Shown here: positions 18,289 to 26,369 of the stretch, piece by piece
How the letters are laid out: every line of letters starts with the position of its first letter
Position numbering within the stretch: the first letter of the stretch is position 1
The notes under the pieces: generated by a model
What the model was told of the DNA's origin: nothing
Databases searched by the model: none
What the model saw: only the letters and a program-made list of their open reading frames with translations
Program-made: the position numbers and the translations under genes
Assembly: GCA_012959435.1 (NCBI GenBank)
Contig: DUDF01000017.1
Location: 634 to 42,931 of the forward strand
Direction of reading: 5' to 3'
DNA length: 42,298 bases
From: Candidatus Poseidoniales archaeon
GTDB taxonomy: Archaea > Thermoplasmatota > Poseidoniia > Poseidoniales > Thalassarchaeaceae

Positions 18289-18774
18289 GTGATAGGATTG
18301 TCAAACATTTACTCATTTTTTGGCTTGCCCGACCCTAATGAGGGTGAGTCAGCTGCAAATGAAGCGACACATTCTGAAATTGAAGAAACATCGAGTATGA
18401 AGACATCTGAAGTTGAGGTTATCACGGGTGGAAAGTTTCACGATTTAGGTGAAAAAAAGTGGCAATTATGGACACATAGCAAATTACGAAGAGCCAATCG
18501 AGCGATTCGTTATATTCAGCCCGATGATTTACATCGCCTTCCTGTACACGGTATTTCTCAACGCTTGGTTTCAGGTGATATGGTTGTGGTAGATTTACGA
18601 GACCTCAAACACATGACTGCTCAACAAGATGCTTGCAGGCGAGAACTTGGGGGGATGTCAGAACGGCTTGGGGCTGCTGTGTTTGCCCTTGATAGCACTG
18701 AAACATTGCTGCTAGTGCCGGGTGCTGGCTCCATTGTTGACACTACTTCACATCACCTTGGCATCAATGATTGA
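18289..18774 (+). CDS. sepF: SepF-like cell division protein
   Basis: 161 residues from the GTG. The C-terminal half fits SepF (DUF552): LVSGDMVVVDLRDL, ACRRELGGMSERLG, AAVFALDST, ETLLLVPGAG. In archaea SepF anchors FtsZ to the membrane at the division site. The N-terminus (LSNIYSFFGLPDP) could be the short membrane-targeting amphipathic helix, followed by an acidic, probably disordered linker of about 40 residues. Start is uncertain: TTG 18286, GTG 18289 and TTG 18298 are all possible, and the last would put the amphipathic helix right at the N-terminus. It is separated from the giant surface-protein genes by hairpins, so it probably has its own promoter, and it converges with a minus-strand operon three bases away. 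Confidence 0.85.
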   Translation: MIGLSNIYSFFGLPDPNEGESAANEATHSEIEETSSMKTSEVEVITGGKFHDLGEKKWQLWTHSKLRRANRAIRYIQPDDLHRLPVHGISQRLVSGDMVVVDLRDLKHMTAQQDACRRELGGMSERLGAAVFALDSTETLLLVPGAGSIVDTTSHHLGIND

Positions 18775-18777
18775 TTA

Positions 18778-18996
18778 CTATTTTTGGTTGAACCAGTGGT
18801 TAAGGTCACCGGATTCAACTTCTTTCAGGGCATAATCGGTGTAATCTCTGTAAGCGAGCCACTTTGCTAGCCCCTCAGGGTCGTCAGCAGATTGAGTCTT
18901 TTTGGCAATGGTTTCATCAGCATATTCAATACAACGGCGGAGGAAATCTGCAACAGCATTTTTTTTCTGTTGTTCATTCAGTTCTTCATCACTCAT
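18778..18996 (-). CDS. Small acidic cytoplasmic protein, function unknown
   Basis: 72 residues, mostly helical in appearance, charged, with aromatic residues near the end (LAKWLAYRDYTDYAL, LNHWFNQK). No family is recognised. Its ATG shares one base with the TAA of the acyltransferase gene upstream (TAATG), so translation is probably coupled. That tight coupling is the main reason to regard it as a real gene. Confidence 0.65.
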   Translation of the reverse strand: MSDEELNEQQKKNAVADFLRRCIEYADETIAKKTQSADDPEGLAKWLAYRDYTDYALKEVESGDLNHWFNQK

Positions 18997-19544
18997 TAAT
19001 TCTCATCTCCTTCAATTTTTATCCTACTTGCCTCGTATTCATCTCTATTCATCATGAAACGTGCAGGGTTTCCAGCCCAAACTTGACCGGATGGTACATC
19101 CTTTGTAGCAACTGATCCGGCGGCTATAACTGCTTTTTCACCGATTGTAATTCCTGGTAACAGGGTTGCCCCTCCACCAATAACTGCGCCATCTTTGACA
19201 ATTACTGGAAGCCACTTTCTGCGGTCTTGACTTGGCGGGTGTCGGTCGTTTAGAAGAGTTGCATTTGGGCCGACAAAAACATCATCACCCAATTCACAGA
19301 TGGATGCAACATATACCCCACCTTGAACTCTGACACGGTCACCAAGTATCGCATCACTTCCGACATGGGCTAGGGCACCAACTGAACAGTCAGAGCCTAT
19401 AACTGCTCCATTTCCAACATGGCAAGGACCCCATGCTACTGAACCGTTTCCTAGGTCATGCCGTTTACCGCTCAACTCCTCGTTGTCCAAACTCACACCA
19501 TCACCTAACTCGCTGCTCGCAGTTACTTGATTCAAGCATTGCAT
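18996..19544 (-). CDS. Hexapeptide-repeat acyltransferase (sugar N/O-acetyltransferase, WbpD/WlbB-like)
   Basis: 182 residues forming a left-handed beta helix, seen as a run of hexapeptides with I/V/L at every sixth position (VGNGAVIGSDCSVGALAHVGSD). NDRHPPS holds the typical N-D-R-x-P segment with the likely catalytic surroundings seen in WbpD/WlbB-type UDP-sugar N-acetyltransferases, and IAAGSVATKDVP and WAGNPARF end the domain in the usual way. It probably acetylates an amino sugar nucleotide for surface glycans or protein glycosylation. The substrate is not determinable here. It overlaps the small downstream gene and lies downstream of bcp on the same strand. Confidence 0.85.
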   Translation of the reverse strand: MQCLNQVTASSELGDGVSLDNEELSGKRHDLGNGSVAWGPCHVGNGAVIGSDCSVGALAHVGSDAILGDRVRVQGGVYVASICELGDDVFVGPNATLLNDRHPPSQDRRKWLPVIVKDGAVIGGGATLLPGITIGEKAVIAAGSVATKDVPSGQVWAGNPARFMMNRDEYEASRIKIEGDEN

Positions 19545-19598
19545 TTGAACAATTTGGATGAAGTCACCGTTTTGTAAGGTCTAATTCTAGAGACAACC

Positions 19599-20069
19599 TT
19601 AGGAATTTAGGTCGTTCATTACTCTCTCAACATGGCCCTTGGACTGTACTTTGTAGCCAACCCACGCTAGAGTTCCATCTTGATTGATAGCAAATGTAGA
19701 GCGAATACAACCGAGAAATGTTCGTCCGTAGAGTTTCTTTTCAGTCCATGTGCCGTATAGTTGATGCAATGCGGTTTCACTATCAACAATCAATTCGAAA
19801 GGTAGCCCATGTTTGTCAATGAATTTAGTGTGGCTTTTTGCTGAATCCTTTGACACGCCTATTACTCTCCAACCAGATTCCTTCAAAGAATCAAAATTGT
19901 CACGGAAATCACACGCTTGAGTAGTACAACCAGGTGTGTTATCACGTGGGTAGAAATACAGGATGACTCCACTATCTTTCAGCATCTCAGAAAGTGTTAC
20001 TTCACTCCCATCAGTCAATGTAGCCGTAAAATCTGGGGCGGTATCTCCCTCACTCAATACGTTTCTCAT
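19599..20069 (-). CDS. bcp: Thioredoxin-dependent peroxiredoxin, Bcp/PrxQ type
   Basis: 156 residues, usual for this family, which reduces hydrogen peroxide and organic peroxides with thiol donors. The peroxidatic Cys is in TPGCTTQAC; a second Cys five residues later is the resolving Cys of the PrxQ alpha2 type. YFYPRDNTPG before it and VIGVSKDS after it are diagnostic. The ATG at 20069 opens MRNVLSEGDTAPDF, a normal start. It shares the strand with nth upstream and the acyltransferase downstream with gaps of about 55 bases. Confidence 0.96.
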   Translation of the reverse strand: MRNVLSEGDTAPDFTATLTDGSEVTLSEMLKDSGVILYFYPRDNTPGCTTQACDFRDNFDSLKESGWRVIGVSKDSAKSHTKFIDKHGLPFELIVDSETALHQLYGTWTEKKLYGRTFLGCIRSTFAINQDGTLAWVGYKVQSKGHVERVMNDLNS

Positions 20070-20123
20070 GGCTGGTGGTCGGGGGTGTCATACTAATACT
20101 GATGCATCAAATCTAAAATAATT

Positions 20124-20747
20124 TCAAATCAAAGAACAAATAGGGCACTCCTCTGGATTATGCCACCTTGCTGGGCAATATTCCCTACCAAAAAAGATGA
20201 TTTGTAAATGACGACGTTGCCATTCATCTTCCGGAAATATAGCTTTCAAGTCACGTTCAACTTGCACCACATTCCTACCTTCGCTTAAGCCCCAACGCTT
20301 CGCTAGTCTGTGTATATGGGTATCAACAGGAAATGCAGGGATTCCAAATGCCTGAACCATCACCACGCTTGCAGTTTTATGGCCAACTCCTGCTAATTCT
20401 TCAAGTTCCTCAAATGTGCGTGGGACCACGCCTGAGTGTACGTCAACCAGTTGTTCAGCCATTTTCTTGAGGTTTTTTGCCTTGGTTGGTGCTAGTCCAA
20501 TCTCACGAATAATTTCCCGTATCTCATCTATCTCTAGGTTAGACATTTTTTCGGGCGTGTCAGCCCTATCAAAGAGGGTTGGAGTAACTTGGTTGACCTT
20601 CTTATCGGTAGTTTGTGCTGAGAGCATCACGGCCACAAGGAAGGTGTAAGGGTCACGGTGGTCAAGAGGGATTGGTTGTTCAGGGTACAACTCATCAAGA
20701 ATGGTTCCGATGGCAGATACATTTTGACCTGTTTTCACCCGAATCAC
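20124..20747 (-). CDS. nth: Endonuclease III-like DNA glycosylase/AP lyase, incomplete Fe-S Cys set
   Basis: 207 residues. It would remove oxidised pyrimidines and cut at abasic sites. The helix-hairpin-helix ELAGVGHKTASVV carries the catalytic Lys, and VDTHIHRLAKRWG carries the catalytic Asp. The C-terminal cluster region reads C191-x9-C201-x2-C204 and then stops three residues later, so the fourth Cys of the usual C-x6-C-x2-C-x5-C pattern is missing and the first spacing is longer. The cluster may be lost or bound differently. Start is GTG at 20747, overlapping the TGA stop of the upstream membrane-protein gene, which implies translational coupling. Confidence 0.92.
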   Translation of the reverse strand: MIRVKTGQNVSAIGTILDELYPEQPIPLDHRDPYTFLVAVMLSAQTTDKKVNQVTPTLFDRADTPEKMSNLEIDEIREIIREIGLAPTKAKNLKKMAEQLVDVHSGVVPRTFEELEELAGVGHKTASVVMVQAFGIPAFPVDTHIHRLAKRWGLSEGRNVVQVERDLKAIFPEDEWQRRHLQIIFFGREYCPARWHNPEECPICSLI

Positions 20748-20950
20748 TCCAGATCAACAGGGATGTCGGTTTTCCAGCCATAGATACTAGCGGCGAGGAT
20801 GATAGCGGTTGGAAGTATGTAACAAGGAAACCACATCCAATCTGCCCAATCTTCATTTGCTCCACCTAATATTAGGAATAGAACCACGCCAATCAGAAGA
20901 GCAGGGAGAATTACGACTCCGCCAAAGACCACCGCTCTTGCCGCTCCCAT
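20744..20950 (-). CDS. Small two-helix membrane protein
   Basis: 68 residues with two hydrophobic segments (about 6-29 and 41-59) and an acidic, Trp-rich turn between them (NEDWADWMW). No family is recognised. Its stop overlaps the GTG start of nth, so the two are expressed together. Whether it has any link to DNA repair is unknown. Confidence 0.65.
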   Translation of the reverse strand: MGAARAVVFGGVVILPALLIGVVLFLILGGANEDWADWMWFPCYILPTAIILAASIYGWKTDIPVDLE

Positions 20951-20995
20951 ATTCCTTGGGCGGTAGCCGGATTGAATGAACTTTAGGCTTGAGCA

Positions 20996-22942
20996 TCAAG
21001 ACAACAATGACTCAATTTCTTCACCAGTTTTACAGTTCAGTAAGTGTTGAGGCTCCAGCCATCCTTTGCGGGCGATTTGCACTCCAAACCACACATCTCT
21101 CAGACCAGATGTGTCGTGGGCATCAGGATTGATGCAGATTGGGACACCTTGGTCTCGTGCAAACCGCAAAAACCGCCAATCTAAATCAAGCCGATATGGG
21201 CTAGCATTGATTTCAACTGATTTCAGTTCCCCTTCAGCATTCAATTCACCCATACGCCGTAAAACCGCATGTAAATCGACATCAAATCCATCTCGTCCTT
21301 GTAAAATCCTACCCGTTGGATGCCCTAAAATTGTACAAGTAGGGTCCTCAATTGCTGTAATCAACGCCTCAGTATTTGTCACTTCATCTCGACTTTTCCA
21401 AGTTGATAACTGATGCACTGAGGCAACCACATGGCCAAGTTGTCGTCGAGTCTCTTCGTCGTAATCTAGTGACCCATCAGGAAGAATATCACACTCTGCG
21501 CCATGTAATAATCGGAAATCCTTACCCCCATCAGCCCACACCTCATTGAGGGCCCTCATTGCTTCACCTTGAGCCAACATATCTTCAGCATCAGCACCAA
21601 TCTGTCGCCCACCAATGTTGAGCATTTGCGAGTGGTCTGCAATTCCTAAGAATTCCCAGTCCATATCCATCGCTGCTCCAGCCATTTGCTCAAGAGTGGC
21701 AACTCCATCTGATAGAGTCGTATGGTTATGGAAACATCCCTTCAAGTCGGTAGGCATTACTAGTCTAGGAAGTGTATTCGTTTCAGCAGCATCAACTTCA
21801 CCCATGTCTTCGCGTAGTTCTGGTGGAACCCATGCAAGGCCCAAGTGTTGGTAAATCTCTTCTTCATTTGTTGCTGGTAGAGAGAATTGTGCTGCCTCCA
21901 AACCTTTCATATCACCTGCTTTTTCCTCAGGAATTAATCCGAATTCATTGAGTCGTAATCCCATATTGATTGCTCTTTGACGAAGAAGGATGTTGTGTTC
22001 TTTGCTTCCTGTAAAGTATGCTAGGGTGAATGCAAAAACTTCGGGTGGTACCATTCTAACTTGAGCGTCAATGGTTCCAGATGATTCCATACCTGAGTAA
22101 TCATCTCCACCAATTGCTGAAAATACTCCACTATCAAGTGTGCCAAGATCCATGTGTTGTTCAAGAATACTTGCTTCCAAAATAACACTCACTTTACTGT
22201 CACCTGCACCTTTGACTTCAGCAATGTTTGGCATGTTGAGAATTGCTTTAGCGACGGCATCAACATTTTCAGGCCGCACAGCGGCAACAATATCCAAGTC
22301 TCCAATTGTTTCACGGCGACGCCTAGCACTGCCTGCGAGTTGAGCATGCTCAACCCCTTCTATACGGGCAACTAGTGCCTCAAACGCTTCGCCGTAAAGT
22401 AGCCCGACATTAAGGCGGCGGCGGCCTTGGAAGCGAGCCAGCAAGTCAATACCATCGAGGATTTTTTGCTGGCTCTTTGCTCCAAATCCAACTAGTTTCT
22501 CAACTGCGCCTTCGTGGCAAACAGTAGAAAGTTCGGCGATGGAATCAATACTCAATTCATCATGAAGTTGTTTGATACGTTTTGGACCAAGCCCTGGGAT
22601 TGCTAGCATCTCTATCATTCCCGCAGGGGTGTCATCATACAATTTCTGAAGGTCACCCCAGGTTCCTTCACCAAGAGCTTCTCCAATCAGAGAGGCAATC
22701 CCTTTGCCAATTCCTTTGACAGCTGTCATTTTCCCAGATGTGTTTAATTCCCACAAATCTTGCTCAAGAGATGCAATCGTTCGGCTACCATTTTCGTATG
22801 CCCGTATTCGAAAAGGATTAGCGTCTGTTAATTTGAGTAAAGTGGCGACTTGTTCTAGCACAGTGGCAACTTGTGCTTTGGAATAATGCGGAGGTTCATC
22901 TCGCCTACTCTTTGGCAATGTCCACGACTTCATTGAAACCAT
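20996..22942 (-). CDS. polX: DNA polymerase X family protein with PHP domain
   Basis: 648 residues with bacterial/archaeal PolX order: an 8-kDa and HhH region (NPFRIRAYENGSR, GIGKGIASLIGE, IPGLGPKRIKQLH), a nucleotidyltransferase palm with GSARRRRETIGDLDIV (two catalytic Asp) and a third Asp in TIDAQVRMV, then FTGSKEHN, and a C-terminal PHP domain. The PHP metal set appears complete: HNHTTLSDG, IADHS, GAECDIL, ASVHQ, GHPTGR, INPDAH. The enzyme should fill short gaps in base excision repair and trim 3' ends or abasic sites. About 30 extra residues, compared with the bacterial form I recall, lie before the third Asp. An ATG at 22933 is an alternative start; a GGGGAG just upstream favours 22942. 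It lies upstream of nth on the same strand. Confidence 0.94.
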   Translation of the reverse strand: MVSMKSWTLPKSRRDEPPHYSKAQVATVLEQVATLLKLTDANPFRIRAYENGSRTIASLEQDLWELNTSGKMTAVKGIGKGIASLIGEALGEGTWGDLQKLYDDTPAGMIEMLAIPGLGPKRIKQLHDELSIDSIAELSTVCHEGAVEKLVGFGAKSQQKILDGIDLLARFQGRRRLNVGLLYGEAFEALVARIEGVEHAQLAGSARRRRETIGDLDIVAAVRPENVDAVAKAILNMPNIAEVKGAGDSKVSVILEASILEQHMDLGTLDSGVFSAIGGDDYSGMESSGTIDAQVRMVPPEVFAFTLAYFTGSKEHNILLRQRAINMGLRLNEFGLIPEEKAGDMKGLEAAQFSLPATNEEEIYQHLGLAWVPPELREDMGEVDAAETNTLPRLVMPTDLKGCFHNHTTLSDGVATLEQMAGAAMDMDWEFLGIADHSQMLNIGGRQIGADAEDMLAQGEAMRALNEVWADGGKDFRLLHGAECDILPDGSLDYDEETRRQLGHVVASVHQLSTWKSRDEVTNTEALITAIEDPTCTILGHPTGRILQGRDGFDVDLHAVLRRMGELNAEGELKSVEINASPYRLDLDWRFLRFARDQGVPICINPDAHDTSGLRDVWFGVQIARKGWLEPQHLLNCKTGEEIESLLS

Positions 22943-23021
22943 GTTCTCCCCACTTCAGTTGGGCGGGTCACCATGCTTGAACCCTCGTGCGGTTGAAGTG
23001 CTACCCCGTCTTCGCCACAAC

Positions 23022-23363
23022 ATGGAGTTGGTCGGCCTTCTTGAGTCGCTGTCAGCATTGACTTGCTCAGGTTCATTCCTAATTTGGATGAGTATCGGCA
23101 CCCTTTCAAGGACAGATAAGTCAGAAGAAATTGCTCAAAAGGTTATGACAATTCTCTGTTTTGTGGCCGCCATATCACTTTTCGGACTCTACTTCGCAGG
23201 AGGTAACCTATTCGATTCTCCAAATTTTGCGAGGGTGCTAGCAGTAGTTTGTATTGCAGTAGGGATTAGCGCAGGCATGAATATCAAAGGAGAAGATGTT
23301 CAGGGTGAATCAAATCCACACGACTTGATGAAAATGCGCCGCGAGTCAGAAGAACAAGAGTAA
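23022..23363 (+). CDS. Small membrane protein, function unknown
   Basis: 113 residues from the ATG at 23022. Three hydrophobic segments are visible (about 5-26, 43-60, 69-87), followed by a charged C-terminal tail (MKMRRESEEQE). No motif is recognised. The frame is open back to 22941, but the extra part overlaps the polX start region and reads unlike a protein N-terminus. Its stop is six bases from the end of the convergent gene. Confidence 0.65.
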   Translation: MELVGLLESLSALTCSGSFLIWMSIGTLSRTDKSEEIAQKVMTILCFVAAISLFGLYFAGGNLFDSPNFARVLAVVCIAVGISAGMNIKGEDVQGESNPHDLMKMRRESEEQE

Positions 23364-23368
23364 ATCTC

Positions 23369-24787
23369 TCACTTTAGGTCAACACCGGGCCCTCTTGTGT
23401 GGCCCACTTTTCCGGGAGGTCGTTTTTTACTTCCCTTCTTTTGTTTCTTTACTGATTTACTAACCCCTTTAGCAGGAGTGGAGGTGGTCTCTGTTTCAGC
23501 AGTACCCACTTGTTTTTTCTCAACTTTCTTGCTTTTTCTCTTAGCTGTTTTTGGCTCATCATCAACCTTATCATTCAACTCGGCTTTGCTAGCCTTGTGT
23601 TTTGAGGGGACTTTGAAATCTGTCTCGTCATCATCTTTTGATTCATCAAGAGATGAATCCCAATCATCCCCTTCAATATCAGATTCATCTAAGGTTTTAG
23701 TTAGCACATTGAATGCATCATTTGGTGCTGTTGGCATGTCGATATCTCCAACCATTACTTCCACCATTCCTTCAGCAAGGACTCTTCCTTCAGCCCCCTT
23801 AACACCACGTTTTGGCTTAGTCTCAGGGACGTTTGGGTCGGTTGCCATATCTTCCAAGGAGAGTTCTTCAGAATCAGGTTTGACCTCCTTTTCACGCTCC
23901 TCTTCATTGCTAGATTCTTGTTCTAATGCATCTCGCTCAAGTTTGCGATTTTGCAATGAAGATTGTGTTTTTCTACCAATTACAAACAAAATTAATGGTC
24001 CGATAACTAGCAATGCCAGTACTGTTTGAACGTTGAAATTGTAACCAGTTTTGGCACTCATCCATGAAGCTAGAGAGTTTGCTTTCTCCCGCATTGGGTC
24101 CAAAGTGGGAGTAGCATCAGAACTACTGGCTTTGGGCGTTGATGTCTCAACAAGAATCCCTAATGCAACTGAGAATATTGGTACGGGGTCACTGCTTTCA
24201 TTGAAGTACAATAACCCACCACTTACACCCGCTGATTCAGCAGTGAAATCTAGACGCAACTCGTTCTGGTCTCCACCCATCCCGTGTTCTTCTAAGTCAA
24301 TTTTTGCCGGTAAATCACCAATCGACACACCTTCTTTAGTATGCCATTTAGGGGTTAATCGGATTGGTACAAGCCCCTCATTTTTCACGGTGCACAAAAA
24401 ATAACTTGATTTGCCAATTGATAGAGTATGGTCTGGCGGATTGCATCCTACGGATAGGACGGCCCGGTGGAGATTCACATCATCAGGAAAATGGTCAATC
24501 AGAACAGCATCAAATGAACTAGTGTCACCAAAGCCATCACCGTCACGGTCAGCCCACTGGGTTTTTTCATTTGGAAAGGCGTCGGCTCCGTCAGTGGTAC
24601 TCCATTCCTCATCTGGATCGGACCAGCCATCCCCATCTGTATCTAGACATCCATTTCTATCATAGGTGGAATCTCCGTTTATACCAGGGCAGTCATCATC
24701 TTCAGCAGCAAGCGCAGGTGAAGTAAATGCGAGTAGAGAGATGAGCAACGCTGTCGTCATCAAAATGGTGACAGACCTGCTTCGCAT
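23369..24787 (-). CDS. Secreted Ca-motif protein with single membrane helix and long charged cytoplasmic tail
   Basis: 472 residues. A signal peptide (about 1-27, ending ALAAED) is followed by thrombospondin type 3-like acidic repeats (DTDGDGWSDPDE, DRDGDGFGD), a pattern that binds calcium. A beta domain (about 105-210) follows, then a Ser/Thr stretch and one membrane helix (about 244-262, VLALLVIGPLILFVIG). The roughly 210-residue tail inside the cell is full of Glu, Asp and Lys, with a strongly basic end (SKKRPPGKVGHTRGPG). No catalytic motif is visible. The gap upstream (24788-24914) should contain its promoter; a small CACCT/AGGTG hairpin lies at its far end. Confidence 0.75.
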   Translation of the reverse strand: MRSRSVTILMTTALLISLLAFTSPALAAEDDDCPGINGDSTYDRNGCLDTDGDGWSDPDEEWSTTDGADAFPNEKTQWADRDGDGFGDTSSFDAVLIDHFPDDVNLHRAVLSVGCNPPDHTLSIGKSSYFLCTVKNEGLVPIRLTPKWHTKEGVSIGDLPAKIDLEEHGMGGDQNELRLDFTAESAGVSGGLLYFNESSDPVPIFSVALGILVETSTPKASSSDATPTLDPMREKANSLASWMSAKTGYNFNVQTVLALLVIGPLILFVIGRKTQSSLQNRKLERDALEQESSNEEEREKEVKPDSEELSLEDMATDPNVPETKPKRGVKGAEGRVLAEGMVEVMVGDIDMPTAPNDAFNVLTKTLDESDIEGDDWDSSLDESKDDDETDFKVPSKHKASKAELNDKVDDEPKTAKRKSKKVEKKQVGTAETETTSTPAKGVSKSVKKQKKGSKKRPPGKVGHTRGPGVDLK

Positions 24788-24914
24788 ATTGCGAGGCTAG
24801 CCTGTTTCCTCTATCAATCCTCGCCGAAAATGAGTTTGACTTTCACTCAAGAATCTATCAATCAGTTGTGTGATTTAACAGTAAACCAACCACCTACGGA
24901 GGTGAAAGATAGAT

Positions 24915-25199
24915 TCAAGGTTCAATCTTTAATTTATCATCAATGAACGCTCGCATATATTCTGGTAACTCGCCATTGAGGAAAATGACATCATTAACAT
25001 CCTCAAGTTTCATCAGAGAGTAGTAAATTTGCATTGCGGTAGTAGGTGTTGCTGAACAACCAGTACATCCTCCTTCAAGTGAGATTGAGATAATTCCACC
25101 TTCTGTTGAAACAACATTTACCTCACCATCGTGGGCATCCAAAACTGCTTGAATAGGGCCCACCGATGCGAGAATTGTTTCTCGGTCAACTTCAGCCAT
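24915..25199 (-). CDS. NifU C-terminal-domain (Nfu) Fe-S protein
   Basis: 94 residues, the length of a stand-alone Nfu domain. It would carry and deliver a 4Fe-4S cluster. The cluster motif is GGCTGCSATPTTA (CxxC), placed after VVSTEGGIISISLE as in the family, with VIFLNGEL near the end. It could supply clusters to the Fe-S enzymes elsewhere in the window, but that link is only inferred. The start ATG at 25199 is well placed. It diverges from the amidotransferase gene. Confidence 0.9.
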   Translation of the reverse strand: MAEVDRETILASVGPIQAVLDAHDGEVNVVSTEGGIISISLEGGCTGCSATPTTAMQIYYSLMKLEDVNDVIFLNGELPEYMRAFIDDKLKIEP

Positions 25200-25284
25200 C
25201 TATCTTCCTCACTTAGTCCACAGGGCTCAACCTCTTTCAACCATCGCTAAGTTCTGACTTTCAAATGCCATCTACCGATTAGGT

Positions 25285-26256
25285 ATGGTATTATGGTGGG
25301 TGGGATTCTTGGCAATCATTGATGGCATCTATGCCTTCCGAATGGCTATGGTAAGAGGTCTTAGGGTTGCACTCCTTGACCTCCTTGTTGAACGGTCAGA
25401 GTTTGGACATGGAGGCAATGTGGAGATACTTTCCCCTCTTGCTAAAATGTTTTCAAATCTAGATGTCTTGTTACTCACTCCTCAATTCCAGTCTTCAGAT
25501 ATAGGAGTACGTGCAAAGCAGCATTCCGATTCCGAATTAATTCAACTGGTCAAAGAAGATGTTCCCACTTGGGACGAAGATTTCCCTTTCGTCGCCTTTC
25601 CGACAGATTCTGAACTTCAGCAGGTGTGTTCTGGCGAGATAACAATGCAGAGGGTTGCTTTACCGCCTGCTGATACCAGCACCCTCAAAAAATGGCTCAG
25701 AAGCAACTCAGTGGATGTTGTAATTTGTACCGGAAGCAGAAGCAACGTCTCGATGTGGGAGCCATGGATGGAAGGTGCAGCAAGTTTACTGCGGGCCGCA
25801 GTGTCTTTGAAATTGCCAACATTAGGGATCTGTTTTGGCCATCAACTTCTATGTCATGCACTTGGCGGGGATGTGGTTAGGAACAAATCTCGAACAGATT
25901 TGGTGGTTGAATTACAGTTGAATGAGGTTGGGCATAATGACGAGATTTTCGCTAACTTGAGTAGCCCTGTATGTCTTTTCACTCATCAAGACCACGTGGT
26001 CGGACTTCCTAAACAGGCGGCGGTGCTAGGTTCTACAGGGCACAATCCGTTGGCAAGTGTGAGGATTTTGGGTGAACAAAATGAGTTACTTCCCATATGG
26101 GGTCTACAATTTCACCCTGAGGCTGCAAAGAATCTCATAGAGCGTTCGGTTCATCTTGGGCATATTTCGGCTGAAGAATCAAAGGCGTTTGAACGAGAAC
26201 ATGATGGGGCAGCAATCCTTTCTAATTTTGCCGCTGTAGTGGCTAAAATCTACTGA
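25285..26256 (+). CDS. Class I glutamine amidotransferase (GMP synthase GATase-like)
   Basis: 323 residues from this ATG. The nucleophile Cys183 is in LGICFGHQLL, and His277 and Glu279 are in LQFHPEA: a complete catalytic triad. The chain releases ammonia from glutamine or acts as a gamma-glutamyl hydrolase; no synthetase domain is attached, so its partner is unknown. The region between the first strand (VALLDLLVE) and the Cys is longer than in GuaA. The first 19 residues (MVLWWVGFLAII...) are hydrophobic and odd for this family, so starts at 25342 or 25348 (MVRGLRVALLDL) may be right; a CTTTCAAATG box 24-28 bp upstream supports 25285. Confidence 0.82.
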   Translation: MVLWWVGFLAIIDGIYAFRMAMVRGLRVALLDLLVERSEFGHGGNVEILSPLAKMFSNLDVLLLTPQFQSSDIGVRAKQHSDSELIQLVKEDVPTWDEDFPFVAFPTDSELQQVCSGEITMQRVALPPADTSTLKKWLRSNSVDVVICTGSRSNVSMWEPWMEGAASLLRAAVSLKLPTLGICFGHQLLCHALGGDVVRNKSRTDLVVELQLNEVGHNDEIFANLSSPVCLFTHQDHVVGLPKQAAVLGSTGHNPLASVRILGEQNELLPIWGLQFHPEAAKNLIERSVHLGHISAEESKAFEREHDGAAILSNFAAVVAKIY

Positions 26257-26283
26257 TAGTTGTTGTAATTGGCTAAGTTTCCC

Positions 26284-26300
26284 CAGTCTCTAAGAGACTG
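26284..26300 (+). repeat. Short perfect inverted repeat before hppA
   Basis: CAGTCTC and GAGACTG form a 7-bp stem with loop TAA. It lies after the amidotransferase gene and about 26 bp before the hppA TATA-like box. It could end the upstream message or bind a regulator; the sequence does not tell which. Confidence 0.4.
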
Positions 26301-26325
26301 TAGTAGTTGAATCGGTTGGATATCG

Positions 26326-26333
26326 CTTATATG
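26326..26333 (+). promoter_or_regulatory. Probable TATA box of hppA, with ribosome site CAGGTG at 26358-26363
   Basis: CTTATATG is centred so that transcription would begin near 26356. The resulting short leader contains CAGGTG about six to nine bases before the ATG codons at 26370 and 26373. This decides against the longer reading from 26307. Confidence 0.5.
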
Positions 26334-26369
26334 GTGACCTTAGGTCGGCGGGCCAATCAGGTGTTAATG

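Noticed and set aside
23397-24029. Open frame of about 210 codons on the plus strand
   Set aside because: Its Ser-rich reading is the complement of the Glu/Asp/Lys-rich tail of the minus-strand protein; no motif or start signal.
24788-24914. Possible tRNA or small RNA in this gap
   Set aside because: No cloverleaf arms or TTCGA-type loop could be found; only a 5-bp hairpin is visible. Other gaps are too short or equally empty.
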